18,825 bases of DNA from an uncultured Sutterella sp. (GCA_905198475.1 CAJKCQ010000045.1:1-18825); one strand, 5' to 3'. Shown: positions 7,015 through 14,262, counted from the first letter of the stretch. Translations and numbers: made by a program. The notes: generated by a model from the sequence alone, not told the origin.

Positions 7015-7791
7015 TCAGGGGAGTTCGGGATCAGCGGGAACGCCGAACCACTTCTCGTGGAGCTTGTTGAAAGTGCCGTCGGCCTTGAGGTCCTTGAGCG
7101 CCTTGTCCATCTCGGCCTTGAGCGCGGTGTTGCCCTTGGCGGTCACCATCGCGAAGAGGTCGGCCGTGGCGATAGGCTTCAGATGCGTCGTCGCCTCGGC
7201 GATGTTCTTGTTCTGCACGAGGATGTAGTCGGTGACGGGCTTGTCGTTGATCACGGCGTCGGCGTTGCCCGCGATCATGTTGAGGAGCGCGTCGCCGGCC
7301 GAATTGAAGGTCGTCACGTGAGCGCCCTTGATCTTCTTGGCGAAGGCCATCGAGGTGGTGCCGAGCTGCACGGAGATGCGCTTGCCCTCAAGGTCCTTGA
7401 AGTCCTGGATGCCCGCCTTGTTGTCCTTCGGCACGACGATCGTGAGGCCGGACTTGTAGAACGGGATCGAGAAGAGAACGCGCTTGGCGCGCTCAGGGGT
7501 CACGGAGAAGCCCGCGGCGCCCGTGTCGATCGTGCCCGCAAGAATCGCCGGGATGATGGCGTCGAAGCCCATCGTCTCGAGCTTGAGCTCCTTGTCCATC
7601 TTCTTCGCCATGGCGCGGACGAGGTCCACTTCAAAGCCCTGGACCTCGCCCGTCGAGGAGTTGTAGAACTCAAAGGGCGGGAAGGTGCCTTCGGTGGCGA
7701 CGCGCCACTGTCCGGCGGCGAGGGCGGACCCGGCGATGAGAAGAGCGGCGGCGCCGGCGATGGCGGTGCGGGTGAAGCGGGCGATGTTCAT
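7015..7791 (-). CDS. Polar amino acid-type ABC transporter substrate-binding protein (SBP family 3), copy B
   Basis: The 258-aa product is the close paralogue of the downstream gene (SBP_bac_3, PF00497). It has a Sec signal peptide (MNIARFTRTA, hydrophobic run, ALA-AGQ) and the same landmarks: TFPPFEFYN, VQGFEVDLVRAMA, GFDAIIPAILAGTIDTGAAG, SVTPERAKRVLFSIPFY, SVQLGTTS, NADAVINDKPVTDYIL. The C-terminus KLHEKWFGVPADPELP is almost the same as in copy A. The start at 7791 has GGGAG 10 bases upstream and begins the signal peptide; in-frame sequence up to 7878 is rejected as leader. Differences cluster around residues 145-160, which face the cleft in this family, so ligand preference may differ. 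The copy has its own terminator and no transporter partners, so it is an orphan periplasmic component. Confidence 0.95.
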   Translation of the reverse strand: MNIARFTRTAIAGAAALLIAGSALAAGQWRVATEGTFPPFEFYNSSTGEVQGFEVDLVRAMAKKMDKELKLETMGFDAIIPAILAGTIDTGAAGFSVTPERAKRVLFSIPFYKSGLTIVVPKDNKAGIQDFKDLEGKRISVQLGTTSMAFAKKIKGAHVTTFNSAGDALLNMIAGNADAVINDKPVTDYILVQNKNIAEATTHLKPIATADLFAMVTAKGNTALKAEMDKALKDLKADGTFNKLHEKWFGVPADPELP

Positions 7792-8185
7792 TTGAAGTTT
7801 TCTCCCTGCGTGCGAAAGAGAAGAATGCCGCGCGTGCGGCGCGGCTCGATGAATTGGGTTTGGATCTCCACCCTTCATGACGGGGCGGTTCCTGCGGTCG
7901 AACTATAGGGCGCGCCGCGCTGCGGGCAGCACTCCGCGGGCCTTCGGACGCCCCGGATCTGCGGGTCTTTTGCGCGCGTCGGGTCCAAGCTAGTGCCCGG
8001 GCCCTAGTTGACGCGGAAGCACTGCGAAAACCCTCTGATTTGTCGACCATTGAAGGAGCGCCTTCGCCGCGGCCGCCCCGTCCGGGCTATCCTTCGCGGG
8101 AGGGCGCGCCGCACCGGGACTCTCGAGACTTCCTGCGGCGCGTCCGGGGCAACGCCACACCCGACCACTACCGGACCCAGACCTT
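7792..8185. other. Divergent intergenic region between the SBP gene and nikR
   Basis: This 394-base region must hold promoters for both divergent genes. On the minus strand TATAGT (7902-7907) could be a -10 for the binding protein, but no good -35 is seen. The TTGTCGACCA motif occurs at 8040-8049. I found no GTATGA-N16-TCATAC NikR operator of the E. coli type. No gene is visible. Confidence 0.4.
8040..8049. repeat. Shared TTGTCGACCA motif, copy 2
   Basis: Identical 10-mer to 6891-6900, 249 bases upstream of copy B and 137 bases upstream of nikR. A third 9-of-10 match occurs inside the transposase remnant near 10970, so chance is a real possibility. Confidence 0.25.
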
Positions 8186-8722
8186 ATGCAGCGCATTACG
8201 CTTTCGATCGACGACGATCTTGCAGACGACTTCGAGCGCCTCACGGCGCAGCGCGGCTATCGCAACCGCTCCGAAGCGGTGCGCGACCTCATCAGGAGTG
8301 CCCTTGCGGAGCGTGAAGTGGCCGACCCCGCGCCTGGGGCGCTCTGCGTCGCGTCGGCGAGCTACGTCTACGACCACCACGAGCGGCAGCTCGCGCTCCG
8401 GCTCACCGAACTCCAGCACGCCCACGGCGACCTCGTGATCAGCCTCATGCACGCGCACGTCTCGGGCGACGACTGCCTCGAGACGGTGTTCCTGAGGGGT
8501 GCGATCGAGGCGGTGCGGGCCTTCGCCGATGAGCTCGTCGCAGAACCCGGCGTCCGGCACGGTTCGATTTCGATCATTCCGCTCGACGAATGCACGGGCG
8601 GGCATGTTCACGGCCACGACCATCCGCATGATCACGGGAGCGGTCATTCCCATCCGCACGATCACGCCCACGGGGGGCTTGAGCACCCGCACGGAGTGAC
8701 CCACACGCACGAAGAGACCTGA
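8186..8722 (+). CDS. nikR: Nickel-responsive regulator NikR with a histidine-rich tail
   Basis: The 178-aa product matches NikR along its first ~135 residues. A ribbon-helix-helix DNA-binding domain (MQRITLSIDDDLADDFERL, then YRNRSEAVRDLIRSAL) is followed by the ACT-like nickel-binding domain (YVYDHHERQLALRL, LMHAHVSGDDCLE, GVRHGSISIIPLD). The four residues of the high-affinity nickel site are present: His78, His89, His91 and Cys97, equivalent to E. coli His76, His87, His89 and Cys95. E. coli NikR stops close to the equivalent of residue 135. Here a further tail of about 40 residues carries 15 histidines, with HPHDH repeated at 146-150 and 156-160. NikR represses nickel uptake and can activate urease or hydrogenase genes in other species; no such genes are in this window. 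The ATG at 8186 begins the domain exactly, with only a weak GGA upstream. Confidence 0.95.
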   Translation: MQRITLSIDDDLADDFERLTAQRGYRNRSEAVRDLIRSALAEREVADPAPGALCVASASYVYDHHERQLALRLTELQHAHGDLVISLMHAHVSGDDCLETVFLRGAIEAVRAFADELVAEPGVRHGSISIIPLDECTGGHVHGHDHPHDHGSGHSHPHDHAHGGLEHPHGVTHTHEET

Positions 8723-8736
8723 CCGGATTCCCGCGG

Positions 8737-8753
8737 GAGCGGCGTCGCTCTTT
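8737..8753 (+). terminator. Weak terminator after nikR
   Basis: GAGCG (8737-8741), loop GCGT, CGCTC (8746-8750) and then TTT, 14 bases after the nikR stop. The short stem and T run make it only a fair candidate. Confidence 0.3.
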
Positions 8754-8968
8754 GGGAGCGCGGTGAGCGCGGGTCCCGCACGAACCGTGAACCTCGGGAC
8801 GGAAGGGATTTGGAGAAGGGTTGACTTCAGGCAGCCGCGGGAAACGGGCCGCGGTCTGCGGAACGGCCGTGAAGCGAAAGAGGGCGATTGGATCGCGCCG
8901 TCTTCCGAGAGCAGAACGGGTCAGGATGGGGAGGAAGGGAGGTCCTGCGGATGCTGCAGATACAAAAA

Positions 8969-9033
8969 GACGCAGGAAAGAGCGGCCCCGATTAGCCGCT
9001 TCCGAAGAAGCTGCTTCCGCTCAATCCTGCGTC
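8969..9033. other. Candidate structured RNA or DNA element (stem enclosing two hairpins)
   Basis: GACGCAGGA (8969-8977) pairs perfectly with TCCTGCGTC (9025-9033). Inside lie AGCGG (8981-8985) with CCGCT (8996-9000), and GAAG (9004-9007) with CTTC (9014-9017). This makes a three-way-junction-like fold. No T run follows, so it is not a simple terminator. It resembles no RNA family I can name. Confidence 0.3.
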
Positions 9034-9138
9034 AGCTTAAATTCTACCAAAGTATTTCGTGAATTGGCGGGCGATTTTTTTTGTTCGGCGTCTAGGGCGC
9101 TCTGAATTTATGTCCTATGGTTGGGCATCTTTTGCTGT

Positions 9139-9185
9139 GAGAACCCTGAAATTGTGGACGGATCCGCCGCAGTCTCAGGGTTCTC
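9139..9185. promoter_or_regulatory. Inverted repeat upstream of the amidohydrolase gene
   Basis: GAGAACCCTGA (9139-9149) and TCAGGGTTCTC (9175-9185) are perfect inverted copies 25 bases apart, and the loop contains the palindrome CGGATCCG. It ends 54 bases before the amidohydrolase ATG. TAAAAT (about 9200) downstream could be a -10, but no good -35 was found. An operator for a dimeric regulator or an RNA hairpin are both possible. Confidence 0.4.
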
Positions 9186-9238
9186 CCGCATTCGAGCGTA
9201 AAATAACGCCCCGCATTCACTTCTCAACAGGAGCCGCC

Positions 9239-10882
9239 ATGGCCCGCATCCATTATCTCAACGTCTGCGCCTTTGTCGGCCGCACCGGCCGGCCGTTCCT
9301 CACCGACTTCACGGTCGAGGACGGCGTCTTCATCGGCGGGGACGATCCCGCCCCCAACGGGACCGAGATCCGTTCCGTGGACATGCGCGGGGCCTTCGTG
9401 ATGCCGGCCTTCCTCGACGTGCACGCGCACCCCGAGGGGTTGGCGATGACGCTGCGCGCCACAGCCTGCACGCCGCCCGCGGTGAAGTCGATCGAGGACA
9501 TGATCCGTGAGCTCAGGGCCTCGAGCGCCGCGCAGAAGGGCGAAGGCTGGATCGAAGGCTGGGGGTACGACGAAAGCCTCCTCGACGAGAAGCGTTCGCC
9601 CACCCGCGAGGACCTCGACCGCGTGAGCACGACGCAGCCCGTCTTCATCCGGCGCTCGGACTACCACAGCGCGGTGGTGAACACCCGCGCGCTTGAGCTC
9701 GCCGGCATCACCCGCGACACGCCCGATCCCGAGCGCGGTGCCTTCGGGCGCGACGCCGAGGGAAACCCCGACGGGCGCCTGATCGAGCTCGGGGCCGTGG
9801 AGTTCGTCGAGCACCACGCCAAGCCCGCAAAGACCTTTGAGAGCGACGTGGAGACGCTTCTTCTCTTGAAGGACCACTACCTCAGCCACGGCATCCTCAC
9901 GACCTGCGACATGATGTGCGACCGCGGCGGCGCGGGTCACCCCGAGCCCCTCGCGCTCTACCGCGAGGCCGCCCGCCGGGGGCTCCCCGTTGAAATGAAC
10001 CTCTACGCCGTCTGGAAGGGCGGGGAGGATCCCTTCGGGATGCCCGACTTCACGGAAGATGAGAAGACGGGCGCCGTGCGCTATGCCGGCGTGAAGCTCT
10101 TCGCCGACGGCTCGATCTCGGGGCGCACGGCTGCGGTGCGCAACCCCTACGTGCCGCCCGAAGGGGGCGCTCCGAACGAATACCCCTCGGGAATGATGAT
10201 CCTCGAGGAAAAGACCTTCCGCGCCGCGGTTGCCTTTGCGCGCCGCAACGGCGTGCAGTGCGCCGTCCACATCATGGGCGACCGCTCGATCGACGCCGTG
10301 CTCGGATGGCTCGAGACCGAGACGCCTTGGCTCGAGGGCGTCCCCTCGGTGCGCCTCGAGCACGTAAGCATGCTGCGCGACGACCAGCTCGAAAAAATCG
10401 AGCGCATGGCCCTCAAGCCTGCGCTCACGACCCAGATCATCTTCCCCTTCGCCGAGTGGCGCAGCTACCGCGCCGCGTTGACGCCCGAGGACTTTGACGC
10501 CTGCTACCGCGTGAAGAGCATCGCGAAGAAAATCGACGCCTTTGCGCTCTCCTCGGACGCGCCGTGCACGACCTGGGGCGACACGGACGACGTGATGGCG
10601 TGTCTCGAGGCCGCCGTGACCCGCCGCGACTCCGACGGCGGCGTCTTCAACCCCAACGAGGCCGTTTCGATCGGCACGGCCCTCTCGCTCTATACGAGCC
10701 GCGCCGCGAAGGTGATGCCCGTCTCGGGCAGGATCGGCGTGATCGAACCCGGCGCCCGGGCGAACTTCATCACGCTCTCAGCGAATCCCTTCATGGCCGC
10801 GCCCTCGAAGCTCCATCAGATGCGCGTCACCGGCGTCTGGAAGGACGGCGAGAAGATCTACTTGAAGCCTCGGATGATGTAA
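9239..10882 (+). CDS. YtcJ-type metal-dependent amidohydrolase
   Basis: The 547-aa product is an amidohydrolase of the Amidohydro_3 group (PF07969), a TIM-barrel hydrolase with a small beta-sandwich domain, probably cytoplasmic. Visible landmarks: VMPAFLDVHAHPEG, with the HxH metal motif at about residues 62-64; GWIEGWGYDE; GVKLFADGSISGRTA, where this family has its bridging-residue segment; VHIMGDRSID and RLEHVSML, further histidine ligands; and ALSSDAPCTTWGD, the last aspartate. Length is normal for YtcJ-like proteins. The ATG at 9239 has AGGAG just 5 bases upstream and begins the domain; the frame is open from 9059 but that part is non-coding in style. The substrate cannot be deduced; family members hydrolyse amides, N-acyl amino acids or cyclic ureas. 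The final residues YLKPRMM are encoded by DNA that also reads as transposase on the other strand, so the natural C-terminus may have been replaced. Confidence 0.93.
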   Translation: MARIHYLNVCAFVGRTGRPFLTDFTVEDGVFIGGDDPAPNGTEIRSVDMRGAFVMPAFLDVHAHPEGLAMTLRATACTPPAVKSIEDMIRELRASSAAQKGEGWIEGWGYDESLLDEKRSPTREDLDRVSTTQPVFIRRSDYHSAVVNTRALELAGITRDTPDPERGAFGRDAEGNPDGRLIELGAVEFVEHHAKPAKTFESDVETLLLLKDHYLSHGILTTCDMMCDRGGAGHPEPLALYREAARRGLPVEMNLYAVWKGGEDPFGMPDFTEDEKTGAVRYAGVKLFADGSISGRTAAVRNPYVPPEGGAPNEYPSGMMILEEKTFRAAVAFARRNGVQCAVHIMGDRSIDAVLGWLETETPWLEGVPSVRLEHVSMLRDDQLEKIERMALKPALTTQIIFPFAEWRSYRAALTPEDFDACYRVKSIAKKIDAFALSSDAPCTTWGDTDDVMACLEAAVTRRDSDGGVFNPNEAVSIGTALSLYTSRAAKVMPVSGRIGVIEPGARANFITLSANPFMAAPSKLHQMRVTGVWKDGEKIYLKPRMM

Positions 10883-10989
10883 TTCCACTGCCCAAGCGGA
10901 GTGATCGGCTCCAGATCAATGGCAGCGATTGCTTCATCCGAGATCGCGATGCCTCGTTCATAGGTGTTGCGGTCGACAACGCAAAGCGC
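10858..10989 (-). pseudogene. ISAzo13-like transposase, C-terminal remnant
   Basis: A minus-strand frame of 43 codons begins after a stop (TGA at 10990-10992) and ends with TAG at 10858-10860. It contains VVDRNTYERGIAISDEAIA and ends GQWNYIIRGFK. This matches the pattern I recall at the C-terminus of ISAzo13-family transposases (DxNxYExGxKVSDEE, then GEWNYTI). The start of the gene is missing, so only a scar remains. It overlaps the last 25 bases of the plus-strand amidohydrolase. The bases from 10990 to 11171 carry no recognisable transposase in any frame; 11048-11054 is a T run that could help end the amidohydrolase transcript. Confidence 0.55.
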
Positions 10990-11171
10990 TCAGGACATTT
11001 GAAACGGTATTTCCTCAGGGCTACCCACAACTATGCCTGAAGAGCCATTTTTTTCGAGGTTGCAAAGCTTTGGGGGACTTACACCGGGACGCTCCATGGA
11101 GAGAGGCCTGAAAGGGCGCCGCGGCCGCCGGCGGCGACGCTTCCGGGCGCGGGAGCGCACGGCGGGAGGGA

Positions 11172-12776
11172 CTACTTCGCCTCAGGACGCCATTGGGCGT
11201 CCGTAAAGTCGAATCCGCCGTCGGGAAGGTTGACGAAGCCCGTGAGGGACCGGTTCCAGCCGGCGACGGAGTCTTCGAACACGCACCAGACGTAGGGCGC
11301 GTCGCGCCGGATCGTCTCCTGGACTTCGGCGTAGAGGCGCCGCGCCTTCGCCTCGTCGGTCTCCTCCGCGGCGGCGTCCATGAGTTCGTCCACGCGTGGG
11401 TTTGAGTAGAAGGCCGTGTTGAAGAGCACGGGCGGGGCGCTCTTCGAGTAGTAGAGCGGCCGCAGCGACCAGTCGGCGTCCGAGGATGCCGACCAGCCGG
11501 TGTAGTAGAGGTCGAGGTTCTTCTGGGCTTCCGAGCGCGCGCCGTGCACGCGCGCGACCCGCTCGCCCGCCTCGAGGATACGGATCTTCGCGCGGATGCC
11601 AACGGCGGCAAGCTGCTGCTGCACGACGCCCACGGCCTTCTGCGAGGCGGAGTCCTGGTAGGCGCACCAGAGGTTGGTTTCGAATCCGTCGGGCCAGCCG
11701 GCTTCCTTGAGAAGCGCCTTCGCGCGCTCCGGGTCAAAGGTTGAGCGCCCCATGAGGAGCGCGTTGGGGATCCCGGGCGGAATGACGCCGGAAGCGGGCC
11801 GGGCGAATCCGCGGTAGGCCGCCTTGATCACGGCGTCCTGCTTGACGGCGAGGTTCATCGCCTCGCGCACCCGCGGGTCGCTCCAGGGCGCCTTGGTGGT
11901 GTTCATCGCGATGAAGCGCATCACGGTGGACGGGCGGTCGGAAAGAAGAAGCCTCCCGACGGCGCGGATTTCGGCCGCGGACTCGTAGGGAACGGGCATC
12001 GTCCAGTCGGCTTCACCCGTCTTCAGCATCGCCGCGCGGGCGTGATTCTCCGGCACCGGCACGAATCGGATGCCGGCGAGCTTCTGCCGCTCGGGCGCCC
12101 AGTACCCCTCGCGGCGCACGACGTGGAGGAGCTCGGCGGGCTTGTAGTCCTTGAGCGCATAGGGACCGGTGCCGCAGGGCTTCAGGGCGAGGTTCCAGTC
12201 CTTGGATGCGAGGGCCGCCGGGCAGACCATCGAGAGAATGCCGCCCGCCATGCGGCGCTTCAAGGCGCCCAAAGGCTCCTTGAGGTGAAGCGTGAGCTCA
12301 TAGGGCCCCGTCACCTCGGCCCCTTCAATGACCCCGAACATCTTCGAGCGCCCGAGCCGCGTGGCGTCGCCCGTCAGATGGTCGATGTTCGCCTTCGCCG
12401 CAACGGCGTCAAAGGGCGTGCCGTCCGAAAAACGCACGCCTTCGCGCAGCGTGAGTCTCCAGGTGAGCCCGTCCGCGGAGACGTCGGCCGAGAGGGCGAG
12501 CGCCGGGACCACCTCCATGCGGGCGTTGAGACGAAAGAACCCTTCGTAGAAGGCCTTGAGTACCTGGCGCGAGAGCTTGTCGGTCGTGTTGTAGGGGTCG
12601 AGCGTCGTGAAGCCGTCGGCGACAGCCGCCGTCACGGTCTTCTCCGTCGGATCGGGCTCGGGCCCAAAGGAGAAGAGCGCCGCTGAAGCGGAGCCGGCGA
12701 AGAGCGCCGCGGCGCAGAGTGCGGCGGTTCGGGCGGCGGCACGGGCGTTCGTAGGAGTCTGGATGCTTGGGTTCAT
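11172..12776 (-). CDS. gsiB: GsiB-like glutathione/peptide ABC transporter substrate-binding protein
   Basis: The 534-aa product is an SBP_bac_5 protein (PF00496) that follows E. coli GsiB, the glutathione-binding protein, closely along its length. Examples are FTTLDPYNTTDKLSRQVLKA, LREGVRFSDGTPFDA, CGTGPYALKDYKPAELL, RAAMLKTGEADWTMPVPYE, MRFIAMNTTKAPWSDPRVRE, GWPDGFETNLWC, YTGWSASSDADWSLRPLYYS and LFNTAFYSNPRVDE. A Sec signal peptide (hydrophobic TAALCAAALFAGSASA, cut before ALFSF) follows a longish polar start. I chose the ATG at 12776 because it starts the signal peptide. No clear Shine-Dalgarno is visible there or at the alternative ATG about 39 bases upstream. The partners gsiA, gsiC and gsiD are absent, so it is an orphan like the other three binding proteins in this window. 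Glutathione is plausible but unproven as ligand. Confidence 0.9.
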   Translation of the reverse strand: MNPSIQTPTNARAAARTAALCAAALFAGSASAALFSFGPEPDPTEKTVTAAVADGFTTLDPYNTTDKLSRQVLKAFYEGFFRLNARMEVVPALALSADVSADGLTWRLTLREGVRFSDGTPFDAVAAKANIDHLTGDATRLGRSKMFGVIEGAEVTGPYELTLHLKEPLGALKRRMAGGILSMVCPAALASKDWNLALKPCGTGPYALKDYKPAELLHVVRREGYWAPERQKLAGIRFVPVPENHARAAMLKTGEADWTMPVPYESAAEIRAVGRLLLSDRPSTVMRFIAMNTTKAPWSDPRVREAMNLAVKQDAVIKAAYRGFARPASGVIPPGIPNALLMGRSTFDPERAKALLKEAGWPDGFETNLWCAYQDSASQKAVGVVQQQLAAVGIRAKIRILEAGERVARVHGARSEAQKNLDLYYTGWSASSDADWSLRPLYYSKSAPPVLFNTAFYSNPRVDELMDAAAEETDEAKARRLYAEVQETIRRDAPYVWCVFEDSVAGWNRSLTGFVNLPDGGFDFTDAQWRPEAK

Positions 12777-13111
12777 TCTGGGGCAGGGCTTTTGGATTTC
12801 TCGGTCGCGCCGCATTTTAAGGGTGCGGGGATCGGTGCGGCGTTCCGGAGCCGGGGGCGTTTCTACGCGGGACTTGGCGCCCGGGCGCGGCTTCAGGCAC
12901 AATCCCGAGGTACTTCCACGTGAGTCCGCCGCTGCGCGCGGGCCGGTTCCGGGGCCTTCGAGGTTTCCGGGATGAAGCATCCATGTTTGCGCAGACAACT
13001 AAAAATCCGAGCCCTGAGGGCGTCGCCCTCAGGAAAGTCCGGTCTTCGTGCCGCCTTGATCGGGGTGCGCGTGCGCCCCCGGGGTTTTCTTTTCACAAAA
13101 GGAAATCCACC
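12777..13111. other. Divergent intergenic region before the AAA+/VWA cluster
   Basis: These 335 bases separate the minus-strand GsiB-like gene from the plus-strand AAA+ gene. The right half holds two hairpins and a T-rich run described as a leader (13013-13093). The plus-strand frame stays open from 12920 into the AAA+ gene, but the hairpins and composition argue that it is non-coding. This is also where one edge of a mobile element could lie; I saw no repeat that would mark an attachment site. Confidence 0.4.
13013..13093 (+). promoter_or_regulatory. Structured leader with terminator-like hairpin before the AAA+ gene
   Basis: A perfect 9-bp hairpin (CCTGAGGGC 13013-13021, GCCCTCAGG 13025-13033) is followed by a GC hairpin (GGGG-T-GCG 13062-13069 with CGC-CCCC 13074-13080). 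Then comes GGGGTTTTCTTTT (13081-13093), directly before the AAAGGAAA ribosome binding site of the AAA+ gene. The layout suggests transcript attenuation. The GGGG between stem and T run weakens the case for a plain terminator. Confidence 0.35.
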
Positions 13112-14239
13112 ATGATCAAAGCACCCAAGACCGTACTTGTTCCTGCCGGCCGATTCGGAAGCCACCTTTCGGGGCTTCCCGCCGGACGGGGCCTTGTCCG
13201 GGAGAGTCTTGACGACGCTGCAGCTGCACGCGTTCCGGCTCTTCATGAAAACCACTTCTTCCCCAACGCCCTCTACCGCGACCTCATCGGTTGGTGGAAT
13301 CTGGGCGGAGCCGAGCCGCTCCTCATCACGGGTCCGGCCGGTTCGGGGAAGACCTCGAGCGTGCTGCAGTTCGCCGCGCGCCTGTCGCTGCCCGTCGTCG
13401 TCTTCACGGCGCGTCCCCGCATGGACCGCCGCGAACTCGTCGGCCGGTGGGTGATGGGCGAACGGGGCATGCGCTGGGTCGACGGCCCGGCCGCACTTGC
13501 CTGGCGCAACGGATGGCTCCTTCTCGTCAACGAGTTCTCCGCGGCTCCTGCCGAAACGTGGGTGTCCGCGAACGACCTCCTCGAGGGGCTCCCCCTCGAG
13601 AACGACCAGACGGGCGAGGTGATCCCGCGTCATCCGATGGCGCGGATCATCTTCACGGACAACAGCCGCGGACACGCGTCGGCGATGGAGTCGGGCTACT
13701 TCGGCCGTCAGATCCAGGACCGCTCCGTCGTGGACCGCATGTGGCACGTTCGTCTCGAAGGTCTCGACGAGGCGCGCGAGGCCGAGCTCCTCGTGAAGTC
13801 CGCTCCCGCGGCGCTCGTCGAAAAGACGGGCGCGGCGGCGGCGGGCCGATTGGGCGAGCTCCTCGCGCGCGCCGGCGCCGAGACGCGGTGCTCGGGCAAC
13901 GCGAGCGCGATCGGGTTTTCCAACAACACGATCGCGCTTTCGCACCGGGCGCTCGAGCGGATGATGCGGATCATGCTCGCGTACGCCGCCGGGGAGATGC
14001 CGCTCACCGACGACCCGGTCGCCTGGGCGGCCGATTCGGCGGTGGGCAACGCCCTCGACCGTCCCGTCCGGGACGCGTTGGCGACGTACCTGAAGACCCT
14101 CTTCGGCGACGAGCTCGCAGCGCTGCGCGCCCGGTGCGCGCAGAAGAGCGCGACGCTCGAAGCCGGACGGCGGGGCTTCGCTCCCGACGGCGGGATGTTC
14201 GACGAATCCGCCTTCTTCGACGTGCGGGCCGCATCCTGA
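13112..14239 (+). CDS. CobS/MoxR-type AAA+ ATPase
   Basis: The 375-aa product is an AAA+ ATPase of the MoxR/CobS group. It has Walker A GPAGSGKT (74-81); then VVVFTARPRMDRRELVGRWV and RWVDGPAALAWRNGW, which follow the CobS pattern; a Walker B segment WLLLVNEF, where the usual aspartate is Asn140 but Glu141 is kept; RHPMARIIFTDNSRG with sensor-1 Asn184; and DRSVVDRMWHV with a likely arginine finger at 209. The C-terminal third is an alpha-helical lid. CobS and MoxR proteins act with a VWA partner as ATP-driven remodelling or metal-insertion machines, and such a VWA gene follows immediately. No cobalamin genes are present, so cobaltochelatase function is unlikely. CobS-like genes are known as conserved cargo of SXT/R391-type conjugative elements. 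The ATG at 13112 has AAGGAA 8 bases upstream; upstream in-frame starts are rejected. Confidence 0.9.
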   Translation: MIKAPKTVLVPAGRFGSHLSGLPAGRGLVRESLDDAAAARVPALHENHFFPNALYRDLIGWWNLGGAEPLLITGPAGSGKTSSVLQFAARLSLPVVVFTARPRMDRRELVGRWVMGERGMRWVDGPAALAWRNGWLLLVNEFSAAPAETWVSANDLLEGLPLENDQTGEVIPRHPMARIIFTDNSRGHASAMESGYFGRQIQDRSVVDRMWHVRLEGLDEAREAELLVKSAPAALVEKTGAAAAGRLGELLARAGAETRCSGNASAIGFSNNTIALSHRALERMMRIMLAYAAGEMPLTDDPVAWAADSAVGNALDRPVRDALATYLKTLFGDELAALRARCAQKSATLEAGRRGFAPDGGMFDESAFFDVRAAS

Positions 14240-14262
14240 TGCGGCGCCGCGGGGAGACGAAG

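Larger units (their letters stand above)
8723..9238. other. Intergenic region with structured repeats, no convincing gene
   Basis: These 516 bases between nikR and the amidohydrolase hold a weak nikR terminator (8737-8753), a long-range stem enclosing inner hairpins (8969-9033) and an 11-bp inverted repeat (9139-9185). The stretch 9030-9215 is less GC-rich than its surroundings. A 99-codon frame at 8763-9062 has no family, no ribosome binding site and odd composition, so I do not call it. Confidence 0.45.

Noticed and set aside
8620..8680. Short repeated units in the nikR 3' end as a CRISPR-like or tandem DNA repeat
   Set aside because: The repetition is explained by the His-rich protein tail (HPHDH units); there are no spacers and only two imperfect copies.
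8763..9062. 99-codon plus-strand frame after nikR
   Set aside because: Odd Arg/Gly/Cys composition, no ribosome binding site and overlap with the structured repeat at 8969-9033.
9224..10363. Long minus-strand open frame opposite the amidohydrolase
   Set aside because: Antisense to a well-supported enzyme with metal-binding motifs; the reverse frame has no motif.
12920..13111. In-frame upstream starts for the AAA+ gene
   Set aside because: The extension would cross two hairpins and a T-rich run; the ATG at 13112 has the only good ribosome binding site and matches the domain start.
13291..14262. N-terminal extension of the VWA frame overlapping the AAA+ gene
   Set aside because: The frame is open because of GC bias, but the AAA+ gene occupies this region and a good ribosome binding site precedes the ATG at 14263.
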